From Methylobacter sp. (GTDB taxonomy: Bacteria > Pseudomonadota > Gammaproteobacteria > Methylococcales > Methylomonadaceae): 64,000 bases of DNA. Below the pieces are notes generated by a model. That model worked only from the letters and a program-made list of their open reading frames with translations. It did no database searches and was not told where the DNA came from. Both the position numbers and the translations under genes were made by a program. Below, one piece after another: positions 17,941 to 28,256 of this stretch (positions within the stretch are counted from its first letter, which is position 1; each line of letters begins with the position of its first letter). The DNA is taken from NCBI GenBank assembly GCA_030653175.1, contig JAURZV010000072.1, positions 18,600-82,599 of the forward strand, in the 5' to 3' direction.

Positions 17941-18510
17941 ATGACTGAAGGGTTGTTTATATTAACTACTATTTTTGTTGCGTATGTTGTTTATGCGATT
18001 ATCGGCGAACAAAAAGCAACTGCTAAATCCAAAACGCCGGCAGCAAAACCTGAAACACAGGCAGCAGCCGTGGAACAACCAAAGCCCCAAGTTGCCGTCG
18101 CAAAAGAAAAATCTGCCGCCATTCCACCGGCTGCGGCTAAAACCGTTGCACCCAAAGCGGCTGCAACCAAGACAGCAGCGCCTAAGCCAGCGGCGGCTAA
18201 ACCGGTAGCAGCCAAACCGGCTGCACCTAAGGTAGCGGCTAAACCAGCAGCCACCAAGGCAACTCCGGCAGCAGCTAAAAAAGCCACTGTTGTCGAAGCA
18301 AAGAGCGCCGGATTAAAGGATCCAAAAACCGGAGAGGTTACCACCGCTTACAGCAATTACCGATTCACCAAACGCTGGATAAAAGATGCCTTGGTTGCAG
18401 AAGGCTTGTTGGAAAAGGTCTATACAGCTAATGAGTTGAATGCCGAAATTGACGCGAAAATAAAAGAGGCCATAGGAAAACTGGAAGTCATGGATAAATA
18501 CAAGGCGTAA
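17941..18510 (+). CDS. Membrane-anchored Ala/Lys/Pro-rich protein, unknown function
   Basis: A 189-residue protein I do not recognise by function. One membrane helix at the N terminus (LFILTTIFVAYVVYAIIG) is followed by about 95 residues of Ala/Lys/Pro repeats such as AAKPAAPKVAAKPAATKA. A compact C-terminal part of ~65 residues (from LKDPKTGEVTTAYSNYRF to the end) is charged, helix-rich and not repetitive. A clear AAAGAGGTGGAGA binding site lies upstream of the ATG. The layout resembles a TonB- or histone H1-like spacer that holds a small domain away from the inner membrane. The stop codon lies at the first base of a downstream tandem duplication. Confidence 0.8.
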   Translation: MTEGLFILTTIFVAYVVYAIIGEQKATAKSKTPAAKPETQAAAVEQPKPQVAVAKEKSAAIPPAAAKTVAPKAAATKTAAPKPAAAKPVAAKPAAPKVAAKPAATKATPAAAKKATVVEAKSAGLKDPKTGEVTTAYSNYRFTKRWIKDALVAEGLLEKVYTANELNAEIDAKIKEAIGKLEVMDKYKA

Positions 18511-19104
18511 TGATCTGCAAAGCGCTCTTATCTTAGCTGCCTCATAATTCGCAACCCTGTAGGCCGGAATAAGCCGGTTCGAGCGATAGCGGGAACAGGC
18601 GTTTCCGGCCTACACCACCCAAACTCGCCGGAAACGCCACCTCGCGCTACGCGCTTGGATGGCCTTATTCCGGCCTACAAGTTTTCCGCGTTCCCACACG
18701 CTGTGTCCCCTACGTTGATATACTCTGCATTTCGGCGCGCTGACCGCAACTCGCGGCGCAGCGCGCCTTGACTGCATTCCCACGCAGCGCGTGGGAATGA
18801 GACAAAGCGTATAAAGGGAGACCGGACAGTCCCCCTTTTTAATGATCTGCAAAGCGCTCTTATCTTGGCTGCCTCATAATTCGCAGCCCTGTAGGCCGGA
18901 ATAAGCCGGTTCAAGCGATAGCGGGAACAGGCGTTTCCGGCAAACACCACCCAAACTCGCCGGAAACGCCACCTCGCGCTACGCGCTTGGATGGCCTTAT
19001 TCCGGCCTACGAGTTTTCCGCGTTCCCTCACGCTGTGCCCCCTACGTTGATATACTCTGCATTTCGGCGCGCTGACCGCATTCCCACGCAGCGCGTGGGA
19101 ATGC
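18508..19104. repeat. Tandem duplication of a ~330-bp block of F1 and F9 repeats
   Basis: The two units start with TAATGATCTGCAAAGCGCTC at 18508 and again at 18840, 332 bp apart. Each holds family F1 (GTAGGCCGGAATAAGCC with its inverted partner GGCCTTATTCCGGCCTAC around a GCGGGAACAGGCGTTTCCGG core) and family F9 (ATTCCCACGCAGCGCGTGGG). The second unit lacks ~27 bp (ACTCGCGGCGCAGCGCGCCT and on) and differs at a few bases. The duplication fills the 600-bp gap between the Ala/Lys/Pro-rich gene and the outer membrane channel gene; no other gene is present. Confidence 0.88.
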
Positions 19105-19109
19105 GGTAC

Positions 19110-20588
19110 TCACTCCACCGGAAAAATCAAATAATCCGTCCACTTAACTTCGCCGCCCGCCTGGTCGGGGCTGGGCAGCATGGCCACATTCCAGCCGCCC
19201 CCCAAGGCCTTGACCAGTAGCACAGAGGCCGCCAGACGTTCGCCCTGTAGCTGCACGGCGGTCTGCCGGTTGGACAAGGCCGCGGTTTGCGCAGTCATCA
19301 CATTCAGGTAACTGACGGTTCCCGCCTGATATTGATTAATGGTTAGTGCCAGCGCCTGGTTGGCGGCGGCTACGGCTTTATCCTGCACCTGCTTTTCTTC
19401 GTCCAGTATCCGCAAGGCGGCCAGATTGTCCTCTACTTCCTGGAAGCCGGTCAGCACCGTTTGCCGGTAAGCGGCGACGCTGGCGTCGAAACCGTCGATG
19501 GCCTGCTTGTACTGGGCGTTTTTAGCGCCGCCGTCAAACAGCGTCAACGCCGCACCGGCAGGTCCCAACGCCCAGTAGCGGCGCGCCATGGTGAACAGGG
19601 TCTCCACCGTGGAGGATTGAAAACCATTGGTGGCGGCCAGATTCAATGCCGGGAAATAAGCCGCCTTGGCTACGCCGATCTGGGCGTTGGCGGCGGCCAT
19701 TTTGCGTTCGGCGGCGGCAATGTCCGGACGCCGTTCCAGCAGTTCCGAAGGCAGGCTGACCGGAATCGGCGGCGGCTGCACGTCCAGCGGCGCAGGAGCC
19801 AAGGACAGTTCGGCAGGGGTTTTGCCGATCAATACCGCAATCGCATGTTCCAGTTTAGCCCGCTGTACGCCGAGATTAATAGCCTGGGCGCGCACCGATT
19901 CCAGCTGGGTTTCGGCCTGCATCACATCGCTCTTGGCAACCATGCCGACTGCGTAGCGGTTTTTAATGATTTGCAGGGTTCTGCTGTAAGCGGCTACGGT
20001 TTCATCCAGCAACGCTTTTTGCGCGTCCAATGCCTTTAACTGAAAGTAATTCTCGGCCAATGTCGCTTCGCTGGATAGCCGCAACGCCTGCAAGGTGGCC
20101 GCGCCGGCTTGGGCGTTGCCGGTGTTGGCTTCAACCTGACGACCGACGCTGCCCCACAAATCCGGTTCCCAAGCCATTGATACAGCGCTGCCGAACAGGT
20201 TTCTGACCCCTGACACCGCCACGCTTTGGCCGCTGGCGGCGCGGAAACGGTTAAAAGTGCCGGTCAGGTTGAGTATCGGCAAAAAAGCCGATTGCGCGGA
20301 TTGCACCAGATGCTGAGCTTGGCGGTATTGCGCCTCGGCCTGGATTATCGATTGATTGGCGGCGGCGACCTGTTCTTCCAGTCCATTAAGCCGGGGATCG
20401 TTGAAAATTTCCCACCATTTGCCGGACAGCACATTGTCGCGAGGCTGGGCCTGTTTCCAGCCTTTGCTTTCCTTGAACTCATTGGAAATCTTTGCTTCCG
20501 GGCGGACATAGTCGGGACCTACCGTGCAACCGGCCAGTTGAGCGGTTAATAGGGCATAAATCAGAGGTTGGCTAATGCGAACTGTCAT
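19110..20588 (-). CDS. NodT-family outer membrane lipoprotein of an RND pump
   Basis: A 492-residue OprM/NodT-type channel. The signal peptide ends in a lipobox (LLTAQLAGC, Cys at residue 21) followed by TVGPDYVRPEAK, the usual family start. Two outer membrane efflux domains follow, with YAVGMVAKSDVMQAETQLE, LLERRPDIAAAERKMAAAN and QYQAGTVSYLNVMTAQ. It is the outermost part of the tripartite pump encoded upstream and the last gene of that run. The start at 20588 is followed by the signal sequence at once, so it is likely correct. Confidence 0.93.
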   Translation of the reverse strand: MTVRISQPLIYALLTAQLAGCTVGPDYVRPEAKISNEFKESKGWKQAQPRDNVLSGKWWEIFNDPRLNGLEEQVAAANQSIIQAEAQYRQAQHLVQSAQSAFLPILNLTGTFNRFRAASGQSVAVSGVRNLFGSAVSMAWEPDLWGSVGRQVEANTGNAQAGAATLQALRLSSEATLAENYFQLKALDAQKALLDETVAAYSRTLQIIKNRYAVGMVAKSDVMQAETQLESVRAQAINLGVQRAKLEHAIAVLIGKTPAELSLAPAPLDVQPPPIPVSLPSELLERRPDIAAAERKMAAANAQIGVAKAAYFPALNLAATNGFQSSTVETLFTMARRYWALGPAGAALTLFDGGAKNAQYKQAIDGFDASVAAYRQTVLTGFQEVEDNLAALRILDEEKQVQDKAVAAANQALALTINQYQAGTVSYLNVMTAQTAALSNRQTAVQLQGERLAASVLLVKALGGGWNVAMLPSPDQAGGEVKWTDYLIFPVE

Positions 20589-20883
20589 GTAAATCTCGTC
20601 TCGGTTCTGTTCTTCACCACGAAGACACGAAGTTTATGTTTTTCTTCGTGCTCTTCGTGTCTTCGTGGTGAGTAAAAATACGTAACATTGTGGGATATTA
20701 CCTAAGCGAGCTTATTCGCTTGAGAAGCGGCGCGGTTAAACCTCAAGCGGGGCGGGGTTTGCAACCCCGCTCCTAATGTTTCTGCGATGACTAAGTAAAG
20801 TGGTCGCACTTAGCCAACGCAAAACGTTTCGGACGGGGCAACATGCCTCGTCCGGCTTGTGAGCAGCGGTTGCTGTGAGTTTA
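20589..20883. repeat. Intergenic repeats F2 and F3 between pump genes
   Basis: Near 20614-20672 lies family F2, a long imperfect hairpin TTCACCACGAAGACACGAAG ... CTTCGTGTCTTCGTGGTGA. At about 20747-20775 lies family F3, with core GGGGTTTGCAACCCCGC. The sequence AGCGGCGCGGTTAAA occurs at about 20726-20740 and again at 20920-20934 inside the end of the upstream permease gene, as a direct repeat. Confidence 0.8.
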
Positions 20884-23800
20884 TCAGTGAGCATCTGTGT
20901 CAATCTGTGGCTGAATGAAAGCGGCGCGGTTAAAAAATCGGTCATGAAACCACAGCCGGAAACGATCCAGGTAAAGATAAACGACCGGCGTCGTGTACAA
21001 GGTCAGCATCTGGCTGAAAATCAGGCCTCCGACGATGGAAACGCCCAGCGGCTGGCGCAGTTCCGCGCCGTAACCGCTGCCCAGCGCCAGCGGCAGCGCG
21101 CCGAACAGCGCGGCCAGCGTGGTCATCATGATCGGCCGAAAGCGCAGCAGACAGGCTTGAAAAATCGCCTCGCGAGAATCCAGGCCCTGCTCGCGTTCGG
21201 CAAACAGAGCAAAGTCGATCATCATGATCGCATTTTTTTTGACGATGCCGATCAGCAAAATCACGCCGATCAGCGCAATGATGCTGAATTCGGTGTCGCA
21301 AGCCATCAGTGCCAGCAGCGCGCCGACCCCAGCTGAGGGCAGCGTGGACAGGATGGTCAGCGGGTGGATATAGCTTTCGTAGAGTACGCCGAGCACGATG
21401 TAGATGCTGAACAAAGCGGCCAGAATCAAAAGAGGCTGGTTGCGTACCGATTCCTTGAAAGCTTTGGCCGAACCCTGAAAGCTGCCTTGAACTGCATTCG
21501 GCACGCCGATGTCGCGCATGGTTTTTTCGATCAGTTGGGTGGCGGTGGACAGCGAGGTGCCGGGCTGAAGATTAAACGACAGCGTAGCGGCGGCAAACTG
21601 GCCTTGATGGTTGACCGACAGCGGCGTGTTGGTCGGCGCGAAACCGGCCAGCGTCGACAACGGCACCTGGAGTGCGCCCGGCTGTTCGCCGGACGGCAAA
21701 CGCTTGGCGGGCACACTGATATAGACCTGTTTCAGGGCTTCCGGGCTTTGCCAATATTCGGGAGCCAGTTCCATCACTACCCGGTACTGGTTGAGCGGGT
21801 TGTAGATCACCGAAACCTGACGCTGACCGAAAGCATCGTTAAGACTGGCGTCGATCATGGCTTGGCTGACGCCGTAGCGCGACGCCATATCCCGGTCGAC
21901 CACCAGGCCGATCTGCCGGCCTTTGTCTTGCTGGCTGGTGCTGACATCGCTGAGTTCCGGCAGCTTGGACAGCGCAGAAACCACTTTCGGCATCCACTCC
22001 CGGAGCAGGCCCAGATCGTCGGATTGCAAGGCATAGTCGAACGAGCCGAACGAGGGCCGACCTCCGATACGCAGTTCTTGCGCCGCGAACATATGCAGAT
22101 CGGCGCCGGGAATGCGTTTTACCTTATCGCGCAAACGGCCCATGACTTCTTCAATGGGCTCCCGTTCATCGTGAGGCTTCAGCACCACGAAGACTCTGGC
22201 GCTATTGCCGCCACCGGCAAACCCGGCCACAGTATCGACCGCCGGATCCTCCCGCAACAGCTCGGAAAGCTGGAAAAATTTTTTCTGCAAGGCCCAAAAA
22301 GAAGTGCCTTGATCGGCTTGAATCTCACCGAGCAGTCTGCCGCCGTCCTGAGTCGGAAAAAAGCCTTTGTCGATCACTGTATACAAATAAATATTGAGGC
22401 CTATCGTGCCGAGCAAAATCAGCATCATGATGCGGCTATGACGTAACGCCCAGCGCAACGTGCGTTCGTAAAAATGCTGTACCCGGTCGAAACCCCGGCC
22501 TATGCTTTGATAAAAACGGCCATGCTGCGGACTTTCCTTGCCCAGCCAGCGCGCGCACAGCATCGGCGTAACGGTCAGCGAGACCAGCAACGACACCAGC
22601 ACTGCCGCCGACAGCGTCACCGCAAATTCCCTGAACAAACGGCCGACCACGCCGCCCATCAGCAAAATCGGCAGGAATACCGCCACCAGCGACACGCTCA
22701 TCGCCAGCACGGTAAAGCCGACTTCTTTGGCGGCCAACAAAGCGGCCCTGAACGGCGTCACGCCTTTTTCGATGTGACGGCTGGCGTTTTCCAGCACCAC
22801 GATGGCGTCGTCAACCACAAAGCCGGTGGCGATGGTCAAGGCCATCAAGGTTAGATTATTCAGGCTGTAGTGAAAAAAATACATAGCCGCGCAGGCGCCG
22901 AGCAATGAAACCGGCACCGCAATAATCGGCACCAGCGTCGAACGCAGGTTCCGTAAAAACAGCAGCACCACCAAAATCACCAAGCCAATGGAGATTAATA
23001 AACTGTGTTCGACTTCGGTAATCGAAGCCCGGATAGTCAGCGAACGGTCGATAACCACCGACAGGTCGATCGCGCCGGGAATGGAGGCGCGCAATTCCGG
23101 CAACATGGCCTGAACCTGATCGACGGTTTGAATCACGTTGGCCTGCGGTTGCTTCCTGAGAATCAGCAGCACCGAGGGCTTGCCGTTTTTCAGCCCGGTA
23201 TTGCGCAGATCTTCAACAGAATCCACGACCTCGCCGAGATCGGCGATTCTTACCGCCGCGCCGTTGCGGTAGCTGACAATCAGCGGCAGGTAATCCGCGG
23301 CTTTGCGGACCTGGTCATTGGCCTGGATTTGCCAGCGTTGCTCGCCGTTTTCCAGTACGCCTTTCGGGCGGGTGACGTTGGCTTGGGTGATGGTGTTTCT
23401 AACATCCTCCAGGCCGATGCCGTATTTTGTCAGCGCGTTGGGATTCAGTTCGACCCGCACCGCCGGTAACGCCGCACCGCCGATCTGCACCTGGCCGATA
23501 CCGGGAATCTGCGATATTTTCTGCGCCAGAATAGTCGAGGCCGCATCGTACATCTGACCGCGGCTGAGGGTGTCTGAAGTCAGCGCCAGTATCAAGATCG
23601 GCGAGTCGGCCGGATTATCCCGGCGGTAACTGGGACGATTGGGCATACTGCCGGGCAACAGACTGGCGGCGGCATTAATCGCCGCCTGCACATCGCGGGC
23701 GGCGCCGTTGATATCGCGATTCAGGTCGAATTGCAGTGTAATCTGGGTAGAACCCTGCGAGCTGCTTGAGGTCATTTCGGTAATCCCGGCGATTCGCCCC

Positions 23801-24012
23801 AATGTCCGTTCCAGCGGCGTAGCGACGGTCGCCGCCATGGTTTCGGCACTGGCTCCCGGCAGCTGGGCCTGCACATTGATGGTCGGGAAATCCACCTGCG
23901 GCAACGACGACACCGGCAAATTCAGGAAAGCCAAGGTACCGGCCAGGGCGATGGACAGGGTCAACAGACTGGTGGCGACCGGCCGGTAAATAAACAGTGC
24001 CGATAGGTTCAT
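20884..24012 (-). CDS. RND efflux permease, MdtC-like
   Basis: A 1042-residue inner membrane proton-driven exporter of the HAE-1/MdtBC type. It starts [20 protein letters not shown], the first of 12 helices, with two large periplasmic loops. Helix 4 carries the proton-relay residues ([12 protein letters not shown]). NFGL-like and [15 protein letters not shown] segments are typical of the second half. The paired permease upstream suggests an MdtBC-like heterotrimer. The last residues ([16 protein letters not shown]) are encoded partly by a repeated sequence (AGCGGCGCGGTTAAA), so the original C terminus may have been replaced. Confidence 0.93.
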   Translation of the reverse strand: MNLSALFIYRPVATSLLTLSIALAGTLAFLNLPVSSLPQVDFPTINVQAQLPGASAETMAATVATPLERTLGRIAGITEMTSSSSQGSTQITLQFDLNRDINGAARDVQAAINAAASLLPGSMPNRPSYRRDNPADSPILILALTSDTLSRGQMYDAASTILAQKISQIPGIGQVQIGGAALPAVRVELNPNALTKYGIGLEDVRNTITQANVTRPKGVLENGEQRWQIQANDQVRKAADYLPLIVSYRNGAAVRIADLGEVVDSVEDLRNTGLKNGKPSVLLILRKQPQANVIQTVDQVQAMLPELRASIPGAIDLSVVIDRSLTIRASITEVEHSLLISIGLVILVVLLFLRNLRSTLVPIIAVPVSLLGACAAMYFFHYSLNNLTLMALTIATGFVVDDAIVVLENASRHIEKGVTPFRAALLAAKEVGFTVLAMSVSLVAVFLPILLMGGVVGRLFREFAVTLSAAVLVSLLVSLTVTPMLCARWLGKESPQHGRFYQSIGRGFDRVQHFYERTLRWALRHSRIMMLILLGTIGLNIYLYTVIDKGFFPTQDGGRLLGEIQADQGTSFWALQKKFFQLSELLREDPAVDTVAGFAGGGNSARVFVVLKPHDEREPIEEVMGRLRDKVKRIPGADLHMFAAQELRIGGRPSFGSFDYALQSDDLGLLREWMPKVVSALSKLPELSDVSTSQQDKGRQIGLVVDRDMASRYGVSQAMIDASLNDAFGQRQVSVIYNPLNQYRVVMELAPEYWQSPEALKQVYISVPAKRLPSGEQPGALQVPLSTLAGFAPTNTPLSVNHQGQFAAATLSFNLQPGTSLSTATQLIEKTMRDIGVPNAVQGSFQGSAKAFKESVRNQPLLILAALFSIYIVLGVLYESYIHPLTILSTLPSAGVGALLALMACDTEFSIIALIGVILLIGIVKKNAIMMIDFALFAEREQGLDSREAIFQACLLRFRPIMMTTLAALFGALPLALGSGYGAELRQPLGVSIVGGLIFSQMLTLYTTPVVYLYLDRFRLWFHDRFFNRAAFIQPQIDTDAH

Positions 24013-24301
24013 CTTAGGAAAACCGGTTTTTTGTCCACGAAAGACACGAAAAGCACGAAAAATCCCATAATATGACTGTTCGTGTCTTTCGTGCTTTTCG
24101 TGGACTCATTAAGGATCTTAAATTCATCACTGAGCGTGACGGGGTTTGCAACCCCGTCACTCACGTTTCGTAATCTATTGAGTCCTTGAAACGTTTCGGT
24201 CGGGGTTGCAAACCCCGACCGGCATTGGTATGCCAACACAACATCCTGCTTTTTTCGTGTCTTTCGTGCTTTTCGTGGACTCATTAAGGATCTTAAATTC
24301 A
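24013..24301. repeat. Repeats between the two RND permease genes
   Basis: The 289-bp gap between two genes of one operon consists of repeats. It has an F2 hairpin (TCCACGAAAGACACGAAAAG ... CTTTTCGTGGAC, 24036-24105) and two F3 hairpins (GACGGGGTTTGCAACCCCGTC near 24138 and GGTCGGGGTTGCAAACCCCG near 24201). A direct copy of TTCGTGTCTTTCGTGCTTTT and the following GGATCTTAAATTCATCAC (24082-24131 and 24255-24303) completes it. Confidence 0.85.
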
Positions 24302-27300
24302 TCACAAATTTCCGTCGCTTTCAGCCGGATTCAGGCGTAACCGGCCGGACACGCGCCGGGCCAGACTGTCCATCCATAAATAAATTACCGGCGTGGTGTA
24401 CAAGGTCAATAACTGGCTGAGCAACAAGCCGCCGACCATGGTGATGCCCAACGGATGGCGCAACTCCGAACCGACGCCGCTGCCCAGCATCAACGGCAAA
24501 GCGCCGAGCAATGCGGCCAGCGTGGTCATCAGGATCGGCCGAAAGCGCAGCAGACAGGCTTGGAAAATCGCATCGGCGGGTGACATGCCTTGCTTGCGCT
24601 CGGCATCCAGCGCAAAATCGATCATCATGATCGCGTTCTTCTTGACGATGCCGATCAACAGAATAATGCCGATAATGCCGATGATGCCCAGATCGCCGCC
24701 GGAAACCATCAATGCCAGCAGCGCGCCGACTCCGGCGGAAGGCAGCGTGGACAGGATGGTGATCGGGTGGATATAGCTTTCGTACAGCACCCCGAGCACG
24801 ATATAAACGGTGACGATGGCGGCCAGGATCAGCCACAGGGTGTTGCCCAGCGAGGCTTTGAACGCCAGCGCCGCACCCTGGTAACTGGTGCGGATGCTGG
24901 GCGGCAAGCCGATTTCCTGCTTGATGCGGTCGATGGCATTCACCGCATCGCCCAGCGCTACGCCCGGAGCCAGGTTAAACGATAATGTCGCCACCGGGAA
25001 CTGGTCGAGATGGTTGATGGACAGCGGCGTCGGCCGTTCCGATATTTCGGCTATCGCCGACAACGGCACCTGCGTGCCGTTGCTGGAAGGAATCCGTAAA
25101 TCGTTGAGATCTTCCGGGGAATCTTGGGCGGACGGATCGACTTCAAGCACCACCCGGTACTGGTTGGATTGGGTGAAAATAGTCGATACCAGCCGTTGTC
25201 CGTAAGCGTTGTACAGCGCATCATCTACCGCGGCGGTGCTGACGCCTAGGCGGCCGGCGGTGGTGCGGTCGATGTTGACATAGACTTGCCGGCCCTGATC
25301 CTGCACATCGCTGGCAACATCGGCAAACTCCGGCTGGCCGGAAAGTTCATCCACAAGCTTATGCGTCCAGCGGTTTAATTCGTCAATATCGGGTGTCTCC
25401 AGCGTGAACTGGTACTGGGTGCGGCTGACCCGGTTCTCCATCGTCAAATCCTGCACCGGCTGCAAATACAGGGTAACCCCGGCCAGCTCGGCCAGTTTGG
25501 GTTTCAACCGGGCTATCACTTCGGTTGCGCTCAGTTTGCGTTCGGCTTGCGGTTTCAGGTTAATCAGGAAGCGGCCGGCGTTGGGCGTGGTATTGATGCC
25601 GTCGACGCCGATGAACGACGACAGGCTGTCCACGGCCGGGTCCTCAAGCAGCAGTGCGGCCAGCTTCTGCTGATGTTCGGCCATCGCCGGAAAGGACACG
25701 TTTTGCGACGCTTCGGAAAAACCCTGAATGATGCCGGTATCCTGGATCGGGAAAAATCCCTTGGGAATGAAGACATACAGCGCCACGGTCAGCGCAGCGG
25801 TGGCGAAAAACACCGATAGGGTCAGGGCTTGCCGCTGCATGACCCATTCCAGGCTGCGGCCGTACCCGGCAATCAGCTTGTCGAACCAGTCGTCGCCGGG
25901 CTTTTCGGCATCGGCATGTTCCGATTTCGGATGCAGCAGCTTGGCACACATCATCGGCGTCAGCGTCAGCGACACGATTGCGGAAATCAGGATCGCCACC
26001 GCCAGCGTGATCGCGAATTCCCTGAACAACCGGCCGACCACGTCGCTCATGAACAGCAGCGGGATCAGCACCGCGACCAGCGAAAAGGTCAACGAAATGA
26101 TCGTAAAGCCAATTTGTTCGGAGCCTTTCAGCGCGGCTTTTAATGGCGATTCGCCGCGCTCGATATAGCGGGAGATATTCTCGATGACCACGATCGCGTC
26201 GTCAACCACGAAGCCGGTGGCGATGGTCAGCGCCATCAGCGTCAGGTTGTTGATGCTGAACTCGGCCAGATACATTACCGCAAAAGTACCGACCAAAGAC
26301 AGCGGCACCGCAACGCCCGGAATAATCGTGGCCGGGACGTTGCGCAGGAACAGGAAAATCACCATCACCACCAGCGCCACCGCCAGCAGCAACTCGAACT
26401 GCACATCATGCACCGAGGCGCGGATGGTCACGGTGCGGTCGGTCAGCGGCAGCACTTCGACGCTGAGCGGCAAGGATGACTGCAATTTCGGCAGCAGTTC
26501 CTTGATGCGGTCAACCACCTCGATGACGTTCGCGCCGGGCTGACGCTGAATGTTGACGATCACCGCCGCCGTTTTGTTCGCCCAGGCCGCCAGCCGGACA
26601 TTTTCCGCGCCGTCCACCACTTCGGCGACTTCGGACAGCCGTACCGGCGCGCCGTTGCGGTAAGCCACCACCAAATCGCGGTATTCCACCGCCGAGCGCA
26701 ACTGGTCGTTGCTGTCGATAATCGCCGAGCGCATCGGCCCGTTGAACATGCCTTTGGGCTGATTGACGTTGGCGGAGGCGATCGCGCTGCGCACATCTTC
26801 CAGGCTGATGCCGTAAGCGGCCAGCGCTTTATGATTGGCCTGAATCCGCACCGCAGGCCGCTGGCCGCCGCTGATGCTGACCATGCCGACGCCGGACAAC
26901 TGGGCGATTTTCTGTGCCAGCCGGGTATCGACCAGGTCTTCGACCTTGAACAACGGCAAGGCTTTGGAGCTGACCGCCAGCGTCATGATCGGCGCGTCGG
27001 CCGGATTGACCTTGCTGTAAATCGGCGCTTGCGGCAAATCGTTGGGCAGGAAGTTGGCGGCGGCATTAATCGCCGCCTGTACGGTTTGTTCGGCAATGTC
27101 CAAGTCCAGGTTCAGGTTGAATTGCAGGGTAATCACCGACGCGCCGCCGGAGCTGGTCGATGACATCTGGGTGAGTCCGGGCATCTGGCCGAACTGTCGC
27201 TCCAGCGGTGCGGTGACCACCGAAGTCATCACCTCGGGACTGGCGCCCGGATACAAAGTCACGACTTGTATGGTCGGATAATCGACTTGCGGCAAAGCGG

Positions 27301-27433
27301 AAACCGGCAACATCCGGTAAGCCAGGATGCCGACCAGCAGCATCGCCACCATCAGCAGCGAAGTCGCCACCGGGCGCAGGATGAACAGCCGGGACGGGTT
27401 GAACTTCGGCAGGGTATGGTTTGAGGGTGTCAT
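24302..27433 (-). CDS. RND efflux permease, MdtB-like
   Basis: A 1043-residue RND exporter paralogous to the following one. It begins [20 protein letters not shown] and contains the HAE-1 signatures [20 protein letters not shown] (proton relay) and [21 protein letters not shown] chose ATG 27433 ([11 protein letters not shown]). A frame open to 27490 would add residues translated from a GGGAACGAGAC-type repeat, and no good binding site precedes either. The gene is separated from the adaptor upstream by more than 800 bp of repeats, which is odd for an operon. Confidence 0.92.
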   Translation of the reverse strand: MTPSNHTLPKFNPSRLFILRPVATSLLMVAMLLVGILAYRMLPVSALPQVDYPTIQVVTLYPGASPEVMTSVVTAPLERQFGQMPGLTQMSSTSSGGASVITLQFNLNLDLDIAEQTVQAAINAAANFLPNDLPQAPIYSKVNPADAPIMTLAVSSKALPLFKVEDLVDTRLAQKIAQLSGVGMVSISGGQRPAVRIQANHKALAAYGISLEDVRSAIASANVNQPKGMFNGPMRSAIIDSNDQLRSAVEYRDLVVAYRNGAPVRLSEVAEVVDGAENVRLAAWANKTAAVIVNIQRQPGANVIEVVDRIKELLPKLQSSLPLSVEVLPLTDRTVTIRASVHDVQFELLLAVALVVMVIFLFLRNVPATIIPGVAVPLSLVGTFAVMYLAEFSINNLTLMALTIATGFVVDDAIVVIENISRYIERGESPLKAALKGSEQIGFTIISLTFSLVAVLIPLLFMSDVVGRLFREFAITLAVAILISAIVSLTLTPMMCAKLLHPKSEHADAEKPGDDWFDKLIAGYGRSLEWVMQRQALTLSVFFATAALTVALYVFIPKGFFPIQDTGIIQGFSEASQNVSFPAMAEHQQKLAALLLEDPAVDSLSSFIGVDGINTTPNAGRFLINLKPQAERKLSATEVIARLKPKLAELAGVTLYLQPVQDLTMENRVSRTQYQFTLETPDIDELNRWTHKLVDELSGQPEFADVASDVQDQGRQVYVNIDRTTAGRLGVSTAAVDDALYNAYGQRLVSTIFTQSNQYRVVLEVDPSAQDSPEDLNDLRIPSSNGTQVPLSAIAEISERPTPLSINHLDQFPVATLSFNLAPGVALGDAVNAIDRIKQEIGLPPSIRTSYQGAALAFKASLGNTLWLILAAIVTVYIVLGVLYESYIHPITILSTLPSAGVGALLALMVSGGDLGIIGIIGIILLIGIVKKNAIMMIDFALDAERKQGMSPADAIFQACLLRFRPILMTTLAALLGALPLMLGSGVGSELRHPLGITMVGGLLLSQLLTLYTTPVIYLWMDSLARRVSGRLRLNPAESDGNL

Positions 27434-28256
27434 ATTTGTCTCGTTCCCATGCGCTGCGTCACTGCCGTTAGATCGCCTCCGCGTTTCCACGCGCCGCGCT
27501 CGTCGTTATACACATCTCGACGTAGGCCGGAATAAGCCTGTCCGCGCGTTAAGCGCAGACTGGCGTTGCCTACATGGATGTAGGTAAGGAGCGTGAGCAG
27601 GAGCGGAAGCTTTTCCGGCGCTCCGATTGCCGGAAACGCCCACCCTTGCTGACGCCGGGCGGTCTTATTCCGGCCTACATCCAAGTCCGAATAACGGTCT
27701 TGAACAGACTTGTGTATAAAGGTGAGCGCGCCGCGTGGGAACGAGAGCAACGAGAATATTCCCAAGCGGCTCCTGGGAACGAGGGGTAAATTTCCAGTTG
27801 GAACCCGCACGAAGGCTGGAGTGCAGGCTTCGCCTGCCAGCGCAAGCAAAGCTTGCACTCCTGTTTGTGCTAGTTCCCAAGCTCCAGCTTGGGAATTCAG
27901 TACGGGAAGCTCCAGCTTCCCGTCTCGCGAAGCTGCGACTGCATGGGCAGATATTTTGCTCCATGCAAAATCTGCATTCGCCACGTCCCTGTGGCTTATG
28001 CAGGAGGTAGAGCAACGCAGGGAGCAGTTGCCGAGAGCTTCGTCAACTGGGTTTCCAAGCTGGAGCTTGGGAACCAGCGTAACGTAACTAAATGCAGAAT
28101 GTATCAACGTAGGACGCAGCGCGCCTTGACTGCATTCCCACGCAGCACGTGGGAACGAGAGCGGCCATACGGCATGACGCCTCTTGGACGAAGTTGTGTA
28201 TAACGATGAGAGTCTCGTGTGGAAACGAGAGCAGGTATGGTTTACTGGGATCATGA
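27434..28256. repeat. 823-bp cluster of palindromic repeats inside the pump operon
   Basis: No convincing gene lies between the adaptor and the first permease. From left to right I see F9 fragments (TTCCCATGCGCTGCG), an F1 pair (GTAGGCCGGAATAAGCC near 27523 and CTTATTCCGGCCTAC near 27665), and family F7 (GGAGTGCAGGCTTCGCCTGC ... AAGCAAAGCTTGCACTCC, 27819-27866). Short hairpins TTCCCAAGCTCCAGCTTGGG and GGGAAGCTCCAGCTTCCC follow. An inverted F5 copy (ATGCAGGAGGTAGAGCAACG near 27999) and another F9 (CATTCCCACGCAGCACGTGG near 28133) complete it. A long minus-strand open frame across the block follows these repeats and is not a gene. Confidence 0.85.

Noticed and set aside
24301..24303. Long palindromes in the pump operon as a replication origin or iterons
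   Set aside because: The same hairpins occur in many unrelated gaps and no replication gene or DnaA-box cluster is present.
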